Shown: positions 1-8,456, counted from the first letter of the stretch. The stretch is 42,761 bases of DNA from Chloroflexota bacterium (GCA_003153755.1 PMBG01000045.1:1-42761), one strand, 5' to 3'. Numbers and translations are program-made. The notes: generated by a model not told the origin, from the sequence alone.

Positions 1-1692
1 ATCGAGGCCGTCGAGAACCACATGCCGCAGGTCATCGTGATCGACGAGATCGGGACGGAGCTGGAGGCGGTCGCCGCCCGGACGATCGCCGAGCGCGGCG
101 TCCAGCTGATCGGCACGGCCCACGGCAACAACCTGGACAACCTGATGCTCAACCCCACGCTCACGGACCTCATCGGGGGTATCCAGACCGTCACGTTGGG
201 CGACGAGGAAGCGCGGCGACGACGCTCGCAGAAGAGCGTTCTCGAACGCAAGGCCCCGCCGACATTCGATGTCATCGTGGAGATCCTCGACCGCGAGAAG
301 GTCGTGGTCCACGCGGACGTGGCCGAGACCGTGGACGCGATGCTGCGCGGCGAGGAGGTCTCGGGCGAGCTGCGTTGGCGCGACGAGGGCGGAGTTCACC
401 GTTCGCAGTCGCGGCCAAAGCCGTCGCCACGCGAGGCGCTCACCAGCGACCGTTTCGGCAGCGACCGCTTCGCGGGTCTCGTGGGAGCCGGTTCGGGCTG
501 GCGGACAGAGCCTGGTTGGCGCGGCGCCGGCTCGTATCACGCCCCAAGCGACCTGCGCGAAGCCGACCGCGGCGTGCGATCCGGATACCGGCCCGGCGGC
601 GGTGGCGGCTGGCGGGCGCCGGCTCGCGGCGCGCGAGAAGTACGCGACGTCGCGCGCCGAGCGCGAGGCGACGGCAGCTCAGGCGGCGCGACCGGAGGCC
701 CGAACTCGGGCGGCGCCGGCGGGACCGGAGCGCCTGGCCAAGCTTGGCCCTCGGGCGGGCCGAACTCAGCAGGCCGGACGCTCCCAGGCGAGCGATTCGC
801 CATGCATCCCGGAGCGCCGGCTCGGCCGGGCATTCCGTCACGAGATGCCGTCCCGGGCTCGCTCCGTCCCGATGAGCTGGCTGATCGCGGCCCGATCGAG
901 CGGCCTGCGCTGCCCGTTCCCGAGCCGCGGGCGCGGGACCTGCGCGAACTCGAGCGGCAGGCGGCCTGGGCCAAGCAGGCGACGCGTGCCCTAAACGCTT
1001 ACCGGGCCGACGCCGTCGAGGAAGAGGAGCCGTCGCAGACGGCGCTCGCCGTGGATGATGACGAGCCGGAAGACGACGAGGATCTCGCTGCCGAGATCGA
1101 ACTCGAGGAGGCCGAGGATGATGAATCCGTTGCGGATGTCTTCCGGATGCGCGTCGAAGGCGAGGAATCCGACGAGGCCGAGGATTCCGAACTAGACGCC
1201 GACGGCGGCCCCGTCCTTCGGATCCGTGATGGCGAGTCGATCCTGCCCACACTCCGCGTCTTCCCGCACGGCATCAGCCGCAAGCGGCTCGAACTGGCCA
1301 TCCGCGAGCTGCAGCTGCCCGTGATCATCGCCCGCGACTCGGACGAGGCCGACGTGGTGATGACGCTGAAGAGCGAGTATCGCCAGAAGACCCCGGCTCT
1401 TCGCGACGCCGAGGACAAGGGCCTTCCGATCTACGTGCTGAAGAGCAACACGATCGTCCAGATGCAGGCGAGCCTGACTTCGATCTTCTCGCTCGAGATA
1501 GACCCACGCGAAGCGGCACTGCGCGAAGCTGAAGAGGCCATCGGCGTTGTCATCCGCCAATCGCAGCCGGTGGAGCTGTCGCCGCAGAACCCGTACATCA
1601 GGCGCCTGCAGCATCAGATGGCCGAACGGGCAAACATCATTTCGAGGTCACGCGGCCGCGAACCGTACCGCCGGGTGCGCTTCTACCCGTAG
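1..1692 (+). CDS. R3H-domain AAA ATPase, Ycf45/SpoIIIAA-like (5' truncated)
   Basis: The reading frame is open from the first base, so the start lies outside the window. What remains is the end of a P-loop ATPase domain with a Walker B strand ([12 protein letters not shown]), followed by the conserved IGTAHG and [15 protein letters not shown] stretches of the Ycf45/SpoIIIAA-like family. A long low-complexity linker follows, first Gly/Arg-rich (about residues 130-300 of the visible part), then strongly acidic (about 340-410). The C-terminus has a small alpha/beta segment and a clear R3H single-stranded nucleic-acid-binding motif: [13 protein letters not shown], then [14 protein letters not shown]. 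The family is an RNA/ssDNA-associated ATPase of unknown precise job. The family call is firm; the cellular role is not. Confidence 0.85.
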   Translation: MEAVENHMPQVIVIDEIGTELEAVAARTIAERGVQLIGTAHGNNLDNLMLNPTLTDLIGGIQTVTLGDEEARRRRSQKSVLERKAPPTFDVIVEILDREKVVVHADVAETVDAMLRGEEVSGELRWRDEGGVHRSQSRPKPSPREALTSDRFGSDRFAGLVGAGSGWRTEPGWRGAGSYHAPSDLREADRGVRSGYRPGGGGGWRAPARGAREVRDVARRARGDGSSGGATGGPNSGGAGGTGAPGQAWPSGGPNSAGRTLPGERFAMHPGAPARPGIPSRDAVPGSLRPDELADRGPIERPALPVPEPRARDLRELERQAAWAKQATRALNAYRADAVEEEEPSQTALAVDDDEPEDDEDLAAEIELEEAEDDESVADVFRMRVEGEESDEAEDSELDADGGPVLRIRDGESILPTLRVFPHGISRKRLELAIRELQLPVIIARDSDEADVVMTLKSEYRQKTPALRDAEDKGLPIYVLKSNTIVQMQASLTSIFSLEIDPREAALREAEEAIGVVIRQSQPVELSPQNPYIRRLQHQMAERANIISRSRGREPYRRVRFYP

Positions 1693-1731
1693 CACCGGTT
1701 TGTCCGGCCTGGTGGGAGTCCGGCTCGCGTC

Positions 1732-2559
1732 CTACTTGATGGGTGCCGTGATCGTGACGCCGGAGAACTTGGTGAAGGCGTAGCTCGTGTTTATGACAGT
1801 CGGGCGAGCCACGCCGTTCACGGTGGGGGTGTACGAAAGCACCGTCTCGACCGCGACGGGCGTCCCGTCGTCCTTGACCCAGATCTTGAGCGTACTCTGG
1901 GCCAGCGTCCCTGCCAGCCCTTCGACGTGCTTCTCGTAATAGGAGGAGTACTGGACGGCGTCGCTGACCTCCAGCCGGTGCGTCTTCACGCCGTTCTTCG
2001 TGTCGGTTCCCTTGTCCGCAAGGCCGGTATACCTGAGAAGGAAGATCGGGTCGCAAGTCAGGTTTCCGCGGGCCGTCTTCGTCCACGCCGCGTTGTCGGT
2101 CTTCTTGTACTCATCGGAACCGATCATGACGACCTGGAGCTTGGCGTACGAGCCGCCGGTGTAGTTCTGGACGCTCGAACAATCGTCGCCGTGGGCGGAT
2201 TCGATGCCCGACTCGGTTCCGGAGATGACAGCTTTGCCGTTGAAGGACACGGTCTCCTTGCTCGTGGCCTCGAACTGGAAGTCGCTCCGGACGACGAGCT
2301 TCAAGTACGCATCCAGAGGAGGCAGCGGTGACGGCGACGGCGTCGGCTTGGCCTTGGGAGTCGGCGAGGTCGGGGCGTGGCTGACCGACGCACCGGGCGA
2401 AGTGGACGCGGCCACGAGCCCTGCGACGTCCACGTTCGGCATGCTCCAGTGCGCACCGACGGCACCGGCGATCAGGGCTGCGCCTGCGACCCACAGCGCG
2501 GCCTCGGCCGAGAACGCCGTGAATCCCCCGAACTTGCTCAACGCTGCCTCCCGGGGCAT
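1732..2559 (-). CDS. Membrane-anchored LppX/LolA-like secreted protein
   Basis: 275 residues from the ATG at 2559; a TTG 25 codons upstream is possible but adds only an Arg-rich tail. One hydrophobic segment at about residues 21-38 is followed by a Ser/Pro/Thr/Lys linker (about 50-82) and then an extracytoplasmic beta-rich domain. The domain has two Cys (about residues 127 and 172) that could form a disulfide. Strands such as KIWVKDDGTPVAVETVL and INTSYAFTKFSGVTITAP resemble the concave sheet of LppX/LprG/LolA-type lipid-binding proteins. There is no lipobox, so the anchor is a TM helix. It is convergent with the R3H gene and divergent from tmk. Function is inferred from fold-like pattern only. 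Confidence 0.75.
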   Translation of the reverse strand: MPREAALSKFGGFTAFSAEAALWVAGAALIAGAVGAHWSMPNVDVAGLVAASTSPGASVSHAPTSPTPKAKPTPSPSPLPPLDAYLKLVVRSDFQFEATSKETVSFNGKAVISGTESGIESAHGDDCSSVQNYTGGSYAKLQVVMIGSDEYKKTDNAAWTKTARGNLTCDPIFLLRYTGLADKGTDTKNGVKTHRLEVSDAVQYSSYYEKHVEGLAGTLAQSTLKIWVKDDGTPVAVETVLSYTPTVNGVARPTVINTSYAFTKFSGVTITAPIK

Positions 2560-2749
2560 ACCGTGGGAGACGTGCGGTCGATCGCACGCTCGGTAGCAAG
2601 GATACCCAGCCGAGCGGCGCGCGAACCGGCCCAATCGGCCCAGGGGGTCCCAGGACTGCCGGGCTACTCCACTGTCGCGGCGTGCGGCCCGGGCCCGGCT
2701 GCTCGACCAACCCTCTTATGCCGCGCAGGCTCAGACGCCGCGACGCCAC

Positions 2750-2785
2750 TTGACCCGGCCCCGGCTGGGCTAGACTCGACACATG
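2750..2785 (+). promoter_or_regulatory. Candidate leaderless promoter for thymidylate kinase
   Basis: A TTGACC box (2750-2755) and a TAGACT box (2771-2776) lie directly before the ATG at 2783. The -10-like box ends 6 bases before the start codon, so transcription would begin at or next to the A of the ATG. No Shine-Dalgarno is present. The 15-base spacer is short, so the -35 assignment is uncertain. Confidence 0.4.
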
Positions 2786-3556
2786 CACCTCGACGGCCGC
2801 CGCGGAAGCGGCTTCTTCCTGACCCTCGAGGGACCGGAGGGTTCGGGCAAGTCGACCCAGGGGCAGCGGCTCGCAGGCCGGTTGAACGCGGCCGGCTATC
2901 GCTGCGTCCTTACGCGTGAGCCCGGTGGCACACGCATGGGCGAGAGCGTGCGCGACATCCTGCTCCACCAGCACTCGCCGGTGCCGGCCGCGGACGCCTT
3001 GCTCTTCAACGCGGCCCGCGCGCAGCTCGCGGCCGAGGTGATCGAGCCGGCGCTCGCCAGAGGCGAAATCGTGATCTGCGACCGGTTCGGCGACTCCACC
3101 CTGGCCTACCAGGGATACGGCGCCGGTCAACCACTCGACGGTCTGCGGCGGCTGGCACAATTCGCGGTGGGTGACCTCGCGCCGGACCTCACGATCCTCA
3201 TAGACTTGCCCGTGGACGAGGGACTCCGCCGGAAGCAGGGGGGCGACGAGATCACCAGGTTCGAACTGCACGTGGATCTGGAATTTCACGAGCGCGTCCG
3301 CGAGGGATTCCTTGCCCTGGCGGCCGCCGAGCCGGTGCGTTTCGTAGTGCTGGATGGGCTCATGAGTCCCCAATCGATCGAACGATCAATCTTCGAAACC
3401 GTCCGGGCCCGACTGGACGTCAATGGACTCACGCCCCAAGGCGGCGCGCTTCCTCACGGCGACCTGTTGCCTGCGAGCAACCTCAACGCATCAGCTGATG
3501 GGCGAATGTTGGACTTTAGTGAACCGGACGGCGCCTCCGTGCGTAGGAACAAGTGA
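2783..3556 (+). CDS. tmk: Thymidylate kinase (dTMP kinase)
   Basis: Phosphorylates dTMP to dTDP with ATP in the cytoplasm, an essential step in dTTP synthesis. The P-loop GPEGSGKST is at about residues 17-25. The TREPGGT motif that contacts the substrate follows, and then DRFGDSTLAYQGYG, which holds the DR(Y/F/H) catalytic motif. A LID-like stretch rich in Arg/Lys (about 150-165) is present. At 257 residues it is about 45 longer than usual: the last ~45 residues after the core (from about 213) are polar and probably disordered. The stop codon overlaps the GTG start of the sigma-factor gene. Confidence 0.95.
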   Translation: MHLDGRRGSGFFLTLEGPEGSGKSTQGQRLAGRLNAAGYRCVLTREPGGTRMGESVRDILLHQHSPVPAADALLFNAARAQLAAEVIEPALARGEIVICDRFGDSTLAYQGYGAGQPLDGLRRLAQFAVGDLAPDLTILIDLPVDEGLRRKQGGDEITRFELHVDLEFHERVREGFLALAAAEPVRFVVLDGLMSPQSIERSIFETVRARLDVNGLTPQGGALPHGDLLPASNLNASADGRMLDFSEPDGASVRRNK

Positions 3557-4206
3557 GGGACTCGGTGGTAGCGCCCCAGCCGCCGGTCACTCCCGACGAA
3601 TCGTCGGAGGGACATGCGGAGGCTGAACTAATGCGGCAAGTGGCCGCCGGCGAAATCGGCGGACTCGAAACCCTATACGACCGCTATCACGCGATGGCGT
3701 ACGCACTTGCCTTGCGGATCACCACCGAATCAGGGCTGGCGGAAGACGTCGTCCAGGACTCGTTCCTGGGCGCGTGGCGCAATGCCGCCCGCTATGCGGA
3801 GACGAAGGGCAGCGTCCGAGGGTGGCTTCTCGCAATCGTCCGTCATCGGGCCATAGACGCGATCCGGCGGCAGCGTAACGGGGTTGCCCTCGCTGACGAG
3901 TCGGAGGAGGTTCTTCCGTCGGCTCTCACGCTGCCGGACATCTGGCCCGAAGTCTCCGGGCGTCTCGACGCCGAACAGGTTCGCCGCGCCATTGCGAAAC
4001 TCCCCGCCAATCAGCGCGAGGCCATCGAACTCGCCTACTTCGACGGGCTCACCCAGCGTGAAATCGCAGACAAGACCAGTGCGCCTCTCGGTACGGTCAA
4101 GAGTCGAATGCGACTCGGACTCGTTGCCCTGCGCGAAGAGCTCGTTGGACTGGGCGAAGCGGCGCATACGCCGTCGCCCTCCAACAGCAAGAAAGGTATG
4201 GCCTGA
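3553..4206 (+). CDS. ECF-type RNA polymerase sigma factor (sigma-70 family)
   Basis: 217 residues from a GTG that overlaps the tmk stop codon; the GTG at 3565 is a possible alternative. Sigma region 2 spans about residues 41-108: LYDRYHAMAYALA, then AEDVVQDSFLGAWRNA, and a -10-melting segment ending IDAIRRQR. Region 4 spans about 142-196: LPANQREAIELAYFDGLTQ and a helix-turn-helix with TVKSRMRLGL. A linker rich in acidic residues separates them, and region 3 is absent, as expected for an extracytoplasmic-function sigma. The anti-sigma gene starts 2 bases after the stop, so this factor is almost certainly held inactive at the membrane. Target genes cannot be read from the window. Confidence 0.93.
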   Translation: MRDSVVAPQPPVTPDESSEGHAEAELMRQVAAGEIGGLETLYDRYHAMAYALALRITTESGLAEDVVQDSFLGAWRNAARYAETKGSVRGWLLAIVRHRAIDAIRRQRNGVALADESEEVLPSALTLPDIWPEVSGRLDAEQVRRAIAKLPANQREAIELAYFDGLTQREIADKTSAPLGTVKSRMRLGLVALREELVGLGEAAHTPSPSNSKKGMA

Positions 4207-4207
4207 G

Positions 4208-5032
4208 ATGGCCACCAAAATGACCTGTGAGAAGGTCCGCGAGCTTGCCTCGGGCTTCGTGCTCGGCGCACTCGACACGGACGAACTGATTGCCGTTCAG
4301 GATCACCTGGACACGTGCGCCAAGGGCCATCCGGAGATCGACGAGCTGGGCGGCGTGGTGCCGTACCTGGCCGTCACCGTAGAGCCGGTCGAGCCGCCCG
4401 AGTGGCTGCGCGAATCGGTAATCGCGGCTGCCAGGGCGGACCTCCAGGCAAGCCGGCGTGTCGGCAAGGTCATCGAGCGTCGTGCCGCCGAACCCGTGGC
4501 GGTCGCGGTCCCCGCGGCAGTCCAGCCGGTGACGGCCGGGCCCCGGAACGTCGTTTCGCTCGCGGCCCAACGCATCGCTCGGCGCCGCAAGGCGTTCATC
4601 TACAGCCTGTCGGCCGCGGCTGCGGCGCTTGCGCTGATAGTGGGCGGCGTCGCCTTCGTGATACCCGGTCAAACCGCCGATCCCAGCGCCCAGTGGAATC
4701 TCTATGTGGACAAGCCGGGCACGCACGTCCTGCCGGTCTCCGGTCCCGTCAGCGGGAAGATCGCCCTGTTCCCCACCGGACACCTGCTGTTCCAGCTGAA
4801 CGGTTTCGAGCAGACTCACGGCGACGAGACGTACGTGGTCTGGGTCACCTCGGACAACGGCGTTCTGACCAAACTCACGTCGTTCCGTATCGCCGGCCCC
4901 GGTGCCGTCCTCCTCGACGCCGGCAGCGTGCCCAACTCGGCCAGCCTCTGGGTGAACATCACCAAAGAAGCGAACGACAAGGTGACCAAACCCACAGGGC
5001 CGTCCGTCGTCAGCGGAGCCATTCCGCTCTAG
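4208..5032 (+). CDS. RskA-like transmembrane anti-sigma factor
   Basis: 274 residues. The N-terminal part (1-60) is an anti-sigma domain resembling RskA, with the helical signature SGFVLGALDTDELIAVQDHL. The usual zinc-binding pattern HX3CX2C is altered: H33 and C37 are present but the last Cys is replaced by a run ending at H41, so the zinc site is uncertain. One TM helix lies at about 130-152, preceded by Arg/Lys residues. The extracytoplasmic C-terminal domain (about 160-270) matches RskA C-terminal domains, with WNLYVDKPGTH and ETYVVWVTSDNG. It is coupled to the upstream sigma gene and would sequester that sigma factor until a surface signal triggers release or proteolysis. Confidence 0.9.
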   Translation: MATKMTCEKVRELASGFVLGALDTDELIAVQDHLDTCAKGHPEIDELGGVVPYLAVTVEPVEPPEWLRESVIAAARADLQASRRVGKVIERRAAEPVAVAVPAAVQPVTAGPRNVVSLAAQRIARRRKAFIYSLSAAAAALALIVGGVAFVIPGQTADPSAQWNLYVDKPGTHVLPVSGPVSGKIALFPTGHLLFQLNGFEQTHGDETYVVWVTSDNGVLTKLTSFRIAGPGAVLLDAGSVPNSASLWVNITKEANDKVTKPTGPSVVSGAIPL

Positions 5033-5078
5033 GCCGCCAAACCCGCGGCGCCTTGCCCGTGTCCTTGGGTCCTTGCGG

Positions 5079-6110
5079 CTACTCAGTCGCGGGGGCCGCC
5101 GCCACCCTGCCGCCGCCGGCTTCGCGTGCGCTGTTCATGGCCGAGTCGGCCGCTGCGAGCAGCTCTTCCGGGGTGCGACCGTCCAGCGGGAAGCTCGCGA
5201 TCCCGGCCGAAACCGAGATCGACTTGCCCTCCACGGGCGGCAGCGCGGCAATCCCACGAACGAGTCGCTCGGCAACGATCAGCCCGTCCGGACCCGGCGC
5301 CAGGATGATGAATTGTTCATTTCCGTAGCGGGCGACCGCATCCACGAGCCGTACCGATTCGGCCAGGAGCTGAGCGACGCGGCGCAAGGCTTCGTCGCCG
5401 GCCGTGTTCCCGCCGGCCTTCTGGATCTCGGAGAAGCCGTCCAGCTCGAGGATGGTGACGCTCAGCGGCACTCCCTGCCTGCCGGCTCGAGCAACCTCGA
5501 GTTCGAGCATCTGATCCAACGTCCGTCGATTGGCGAGCCCCGTAAGCGGGTCCGTATGCGCCAGCCGGTCGAACCACTCGGCGCGCTCGGAACCGAGGGA
5601 CAGGGCCAGGGCACGTTCCACCGCGACCGCGGCGAGGTCGGCAAGCGGTTCGGCGGCCACGAGGGCCTCATGCGACGGCAATGGGCCGGCAAAGCCGAGC
5701 GCCATCACACCCAGCGCGACTTCGATCCCGTCGCGGCGGACCACGAGCGGCAGCGCGAGGGCCGTCCTGGCCGATCGCAGGATCGCGATGTGGGCGGCGT
5801 CGTCCACTTCCAGCGGGTGTCGCGATCGGATCACGTCCGCAAGCGGGTCGTGGCTCTTGGACGCGTCCCCGACGGACGAGCTTCCGGCCGCGTCCTCGTC
5901 TCCGACGCGCAGGGTGATCGCCAGCTCGAGCTCGTCGTGATCCGCGTCGAGGATGTATGCGGCCCCGATCTCGGCGCCGAGACTGTCGGCTGCCAGCCCG
6001 AGCAACTGCGCGAGCTGATCGTCGAGGTCGTCGCCCCGAGCAACGGCCGCCGCCGCAGCCGCGAGAAGCTGACCGTCTGTCCGTTCGATTCGCTGCCGAT
6101 CCCCCGACAC
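5079..6110 (-). CDS. GAF-GGDEF protein with degenerate GGDEF motif
   Basis: 343 residues from the GTG at 6110, chosen because AGGAGG lies 4 bases upstream; an ATG 19 codons earlier lacks this. Residues about 27-168 look like a GAF sensor domain. Residues 183-335 form a GGDEF-type cyclase domain beginning TDPLTGLANRRTLDQ. The signature motif reads GNEQF (263-267) instead of GGDEF/GGEEF, and the usual first metal-binding Asp of the DID motif is Glu222. The inhibitory-site motif RxxD (R254-D257) is intact. Known degenerate GGDEF proteins with an intact I-site often act as c-di-GMP receptors rather than synthases; I infer that here. No membrane segment is present, so it is cytoplasmic. Confidence 0.88.
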   Translation of the reverse strand: MSGDRQRIERTDGQLLAAAAAAVARGDDLDDQLAQLLGLAADSLGAEIGAAYILDADHDELELAITLRVGDEDAAGSSSVGDASKSHDPLADVIRSRHPLEVDDAAHIAILRSARTALALPLVVRRDGIEVALGVMALGFAGPLPSHEALVAAEPLADLAAVAVERALALSLGSERAEWFDRLAHTDPLTGLANRRTLDQMLELEVARAGRQGVPLSVTILELDGFSEIQKAGGNTAGDEALRRVAQLLAESVRLVDAVARYGNEQFIILAPGPDGLIVAERLVRGIAALPPVEGKSISVSAGIASFPLDGRTPEELLAAADSAMNSAREAGGGRVAAAPATE

Positions 6111-6259
6111 AGTTCCTCCTGATGCTCGGAATGTCCCTCGGCGCGATTGTAGGGCTCGAAACCGCATCCGGCGATAGGGCCCGCAATCTGGCGCGGACGT
6201 GCGCGAAGCCGCCTGACTGAATCGTCACCTTGATACGCCGCCGCGCCCGGAAGTCCGCA

Positions 6260-6274
6260 TATACTCGGTCGGTG
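6260..6274 (+). promoter_or_regulatory. Candidate leaderless -10 box for the c-di-AMP receptor gene
   Basis: TATACT (6260-6265) is followed by exactly 6 bases and then the GTG start at 6272. There is no Shine-Dalgarno. This is the same geometry as at tmk and fits a transcript that starts at the start codon. No good -35 box is seen at 16-18 bases. Confidence 0.4.
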
Positions 6275-6601
6275 AAACTGATCGTCGCCGTCGTACACAA
6301 CGAGGACGCCCGCGTCCTGATCGACGCCCTGCTGGCTCACGAATACCGAGCCACGTGGCTGCACAGTTCGGGAGGCTTCCTCAAGCAGTCCAATGCCACC
6401 GTTCTCGTGGGCGTCGAGGACGACAAAGTGGAGGACGCGGTCGCCCTGGTCCGGGCCAACTGCCACTCGCGAACTCAGACTGTGAGCCCGATTCCACCGA
6501 TCATGGAGCCGGGTGAGTTCTTCATGCCATATCCCCTCGAAGTGGAAGTGGGCGGCGCCGTGGTCTTCGTGCTTCCGGTGGACCGTTTCGAGCGGATCTA
6601 G
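6272..6601 (+). CDS. darA: Cyclic-di-AMP receptor, PII-like (DarA/PstA family)
   Basis: 109 residues, the normal size for the DUF970 family. The ferredoxin-like PII fold is visible: an N-terminal beta strand KLIVAVVHNEDA, the ligand-loop region ATWLHSSGGFLKQSNATVL with the family's S/TGGFL motif, and the segment VGVEDDKVEDAVALVRANC. In Firmicutes this trimeric cytoplasmic protein binds c-di-AMP. Its output is not known here, and the window has no c-di-AMP synthase. It is divergent from the GGDEF-like gene across 161 bases. The Nudix gene follows 62 bases downstream. Confidence 0.9.
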   Translation: MKLIVAVVHNEDARVLIDALLAHEYRATWLHSSGGFLKQSNATVLVGVEDDKVEDAVALVRANCHSRTQTVSPIPPIMEPGEFFMPYPLEVEVGGAVVFVLPVDRFERI

Positions 6602-6663
6602 CCGAACCGGCCCGTTCGCGCTCGACCCGCGCCCTCGTCCGCTTGCTCGTGAGGTGACCGCAA

Positions 6664-7179
6664 GTGAGCCCGTTCCGCCCCGACCTCGTGGACGTCTGGA
6701 TCTTCAGGGAGCGCCCGACCGGCACCGAAAGCGCCGTGCCCGCGCCGATCGAGATCCTGATGCTGCGCCGTTCGCCTGGCCGGATCCTCCCAGGCCTTTG
6801 GCAGTGCGTTTCGGGCAGTCTCGAGGACGGGGAGTCCGTCACCGCCGGCGCGCTCCGCGAGCTGGTCGAAGAGACGGGCTTTGGGCCGCACGAGATCGTC
6901 GCGCTGTACGACCTGGATCAGGTCAACCAGTTCCACGAACCGTCCGTCGGGGCCATCGTCAGCGGGGCGGTGTTCGCGGTTCGTGTGCAGCCCAACCGTG
7001 AACCGCGGATCTCCCATGAGCACAACGCCATGCGCTGGGTTACTCCGGAAGAGGCGCTCGATCTGGCCGTCTGGCCCGCCTATCGCGAGTCGATAAGGCG
7101 GATCCTGGAGAACCTGCTCGATCCGCGGCGTGCGATCTGGTTCGAGCTGACGCTGGACGGCCGGCGGGCAAAGGACTAG
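6664..7179 (+). CDS. Nudix hydrolase
   Basis: 171 residues from a GTG with GAGGTGA upstream. The Nudix box is complete at about residues 51-73: G-SLEDG-E, seven residues, then RELVEETGF, giving the metal-binding GX5EX7REUXEEXGU pattern. The flanking sequences (PGLWQCVSGSLEDGE before; FHEPSVGAIVSGAVFAV and SHEHNAMRWVTPEEAL after) resemble the dihydroneopterin-triphosphate/dATP pyrophosphatase-like group. It hydrolyses a nucleoside diphosphate-X type bond, but the substrate cannot be set from sequence. It probably shares a transcript with the c-di-AMP receptor gene. Confidence 0.9.
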   Translation: MSPFRPDLVDVWIFRERPTGTESAVPAPIEILMLRRSPGRILPGLWQCVSGSLEDGESVTAGALRELVEETGFGPHEIVALYDLDQVNQFHEPSVGAIVSGAVFAVRVQPNREPRISHEHNAMRWVTPEEALDLAVWPAYRESIRRILENLLDPRRAIWFELTLDGRRAKD

Positions 7180-7194
7180 CGACGCGAGGGCCCG

Positions 7195-7656
7195 TCAGTC
7201 CTTCTTGACCCGAAGCCCCAGCTTTGCGGCCGCGCGTTCGATGATGGCCACATCGCTCGTTCCACGGAAACCGGAGAACGCGGCTGCCATCAGCTCGCCG
7301 TCTTCGGTCAGCACCGGCACCCCGCCCGTCCAGCCGATGAAGTCCGGATGCTCTATCCCGAACTGGTGCGGATCAAGTCGGCCCGAGAAGACGAGCTCCT
7401 CGAAACGGCCCGTGGCGTAGCCGGTCACGCGAACCTGTATAGCCTTCCGGGTCGCGTTGCCGAACGTGGCCCTGGTGGCGTCGCGGTCCGTGCCGAACAT
7501 CCGGCCGGCAATGCCGCCGGAGGGATCTATCACGATCACGGCGCCGTTGCCGTTCGACATGCCGAAGTCGATCGGGTCAGCGAGGTACTCAGGCACGAGC
7601 GCGGCGACTTCGTCGATGAGCTTCCGAGCGATCGAGGCGTGCTGTTCCGGCGTCAT
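7195..7656 (-). CDS. GlcG/HbpS-family protein (DUF336-like)
   Basis: 153 residues from the ATG at 7656, which has AGGGAG about 8 bases upstream. The pattern of an N-terminal helix (TPEQHASIARKLIDEVAALV), central strands around GNGAVIVIDPSGG, and a C-terminal GGVPVLTEDGELMAAAFSGFRG block is that of the GlcG/HbpS family. Some members bind haem or cobalamin and some sit in glycolate operons. The usual GAIG-type glycine motif is here FSGFRG. No signal peptide is visible, so it is cytoplasmic. It converges with the Nudix gene at a 15-base gap. Ligand is unknown. Confidence 0.75.
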   Translation of the reverse strand: MTPEQHASIARKLIDEVAALVPEYLADPIDFGMSNGNGAVIVIDPSGGIAGRMFGTDRDATRATFGNATRKAIQVRVTGYATGRFEELVFSGRLDPHQFGIEHPDFIGWTGGVPVLTEDGELMAAAFSGFRGTSDVAIIERAAAKLGLRVKKD

Positions 7657-7742
7657 GACCTGCTCCCTGGCGATGATGGTGCGATTCGGACGCCGCGGCA
7701 CTCGGCGTCCGGCGTCTAGGCCCCGCGGTAAGGATGTAGCGG

Positions 7743-8456
7743 TCAGGCCGCGAACGCGAAGCTCGCGAGGAACGCGTCCATATCGGGTGAGCCGTCCACG
7801 GCCGGCGCCCAGTACGCATACACCATGTACAGGTTGTCGCCCACGACGAACAGGTATCCCTTTGCGGTGGCGCCGGTAGAGGTAAGCGTGAACGACTTGC
7901 CCGCGTGGCCGCTCACCGTGACGTCTCCCTGCGCGGAGATCGTCATCCCGGTCCCGCTCTTGGCCATCCCGGCCAGCGCGTTGGTGTAGACCGTGGCCGC
8001 CGGCTGCCCGCTGAGCGATCCTTTCGTGTACTTCGCCTCGGCAACGAAATAGGCGAGGTCCGCGCCGTCTTCGTACGTCCAGAGCGAAGTCGTCGCGTCG
8101 GTGGAGTTGCTCGTCTTGAGCACCGGCTCACCGGGCATCAGGACCGAGAACCCCGCCCCGGCCGGAGCGAATGTGCTCCATCCCGCGGTCACGTCCGCGG
8201 AGCTCGCGACTTCGGTTGGAGTCGGCGCCGCTAGAGTCGGCGCCGCCTTCGTCTTGGTGGCGACGGGCGAAGGCTTCGACGACGGCGTGGTGGAGCTTCC
8301 CGTCACGGCCTGTGACGCGGCGGAGCTCGCACCTGGCCAGAAGCTCGAGGTGCCGCAAGCGGAAGCCAGGAGGGCGCTGCCGAGCGCAAGTACGAACAAG
8401 CGGCGCAACGTGGACCTCGCTATCGCTGATGGCGCTTCTGGTCCAGCGCCTGGCAT
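7743..8456 (-). CDS. Secreted lipoprotein of unknown function
   Basis: 237 residues from the ATG at 8456 (AGAGG 3 bases upstream); ATGs at 8483 and 8498 are possible. A signal peptide with a lipobox (LLASAC) marks it as a lipoprotein anchored through Cys at about residue 34. A Ser/Thr/Pro/Lys linker (about 40-80) precedes a roughly 150-residue domain. This begins TAGWSTFAPAGAGFSVLMPGEP, a pattern common to small surface domains that start with a membrane-bound or fatty-acid-like stress sensor repeat, and it ends DMDAFLASFAFA. I do not recognise a catalytic motif. Overall similar layout to the lipoprotein at 23342. Confidence 0.8.
   Translation of the reverse strand: MPGAGPEAPSAIARSTLRRLFVLALGSALLASACGTSSFWPGASSAASQAVTGSSTTPSSKPSPVATKTKAAPTLAAPTPTEVASSADVTAGWSTFAPAGAGFSVLMPGEPVLKTSNSTDATTSLWTYEDGADLAYFVAEAKYTKGSLSGQPAATVYTNALAGMAKSGTGMTISAQGDVTVSGHAGKSFTLTSTGATAKGYLFVVGDNLYMVYAYWAPAVDGSPDMDAFLASFAFAA

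Noticed and set aside
269-1614. Several long open frames on both strands over the linker of the R3H gene
   Set aside because: They are Arg/Pro/Ser-rich shadows of a GC-rich repeat-like coding region. Only the frame ending at 1692 shows the ATPase and R3H motifs.
2111-3373. 420-codon minus-strand frame across the LppX-like and tmk genes
   Set aside because: It is antisense to clear motifs of both genes and has no domain-like pattern.
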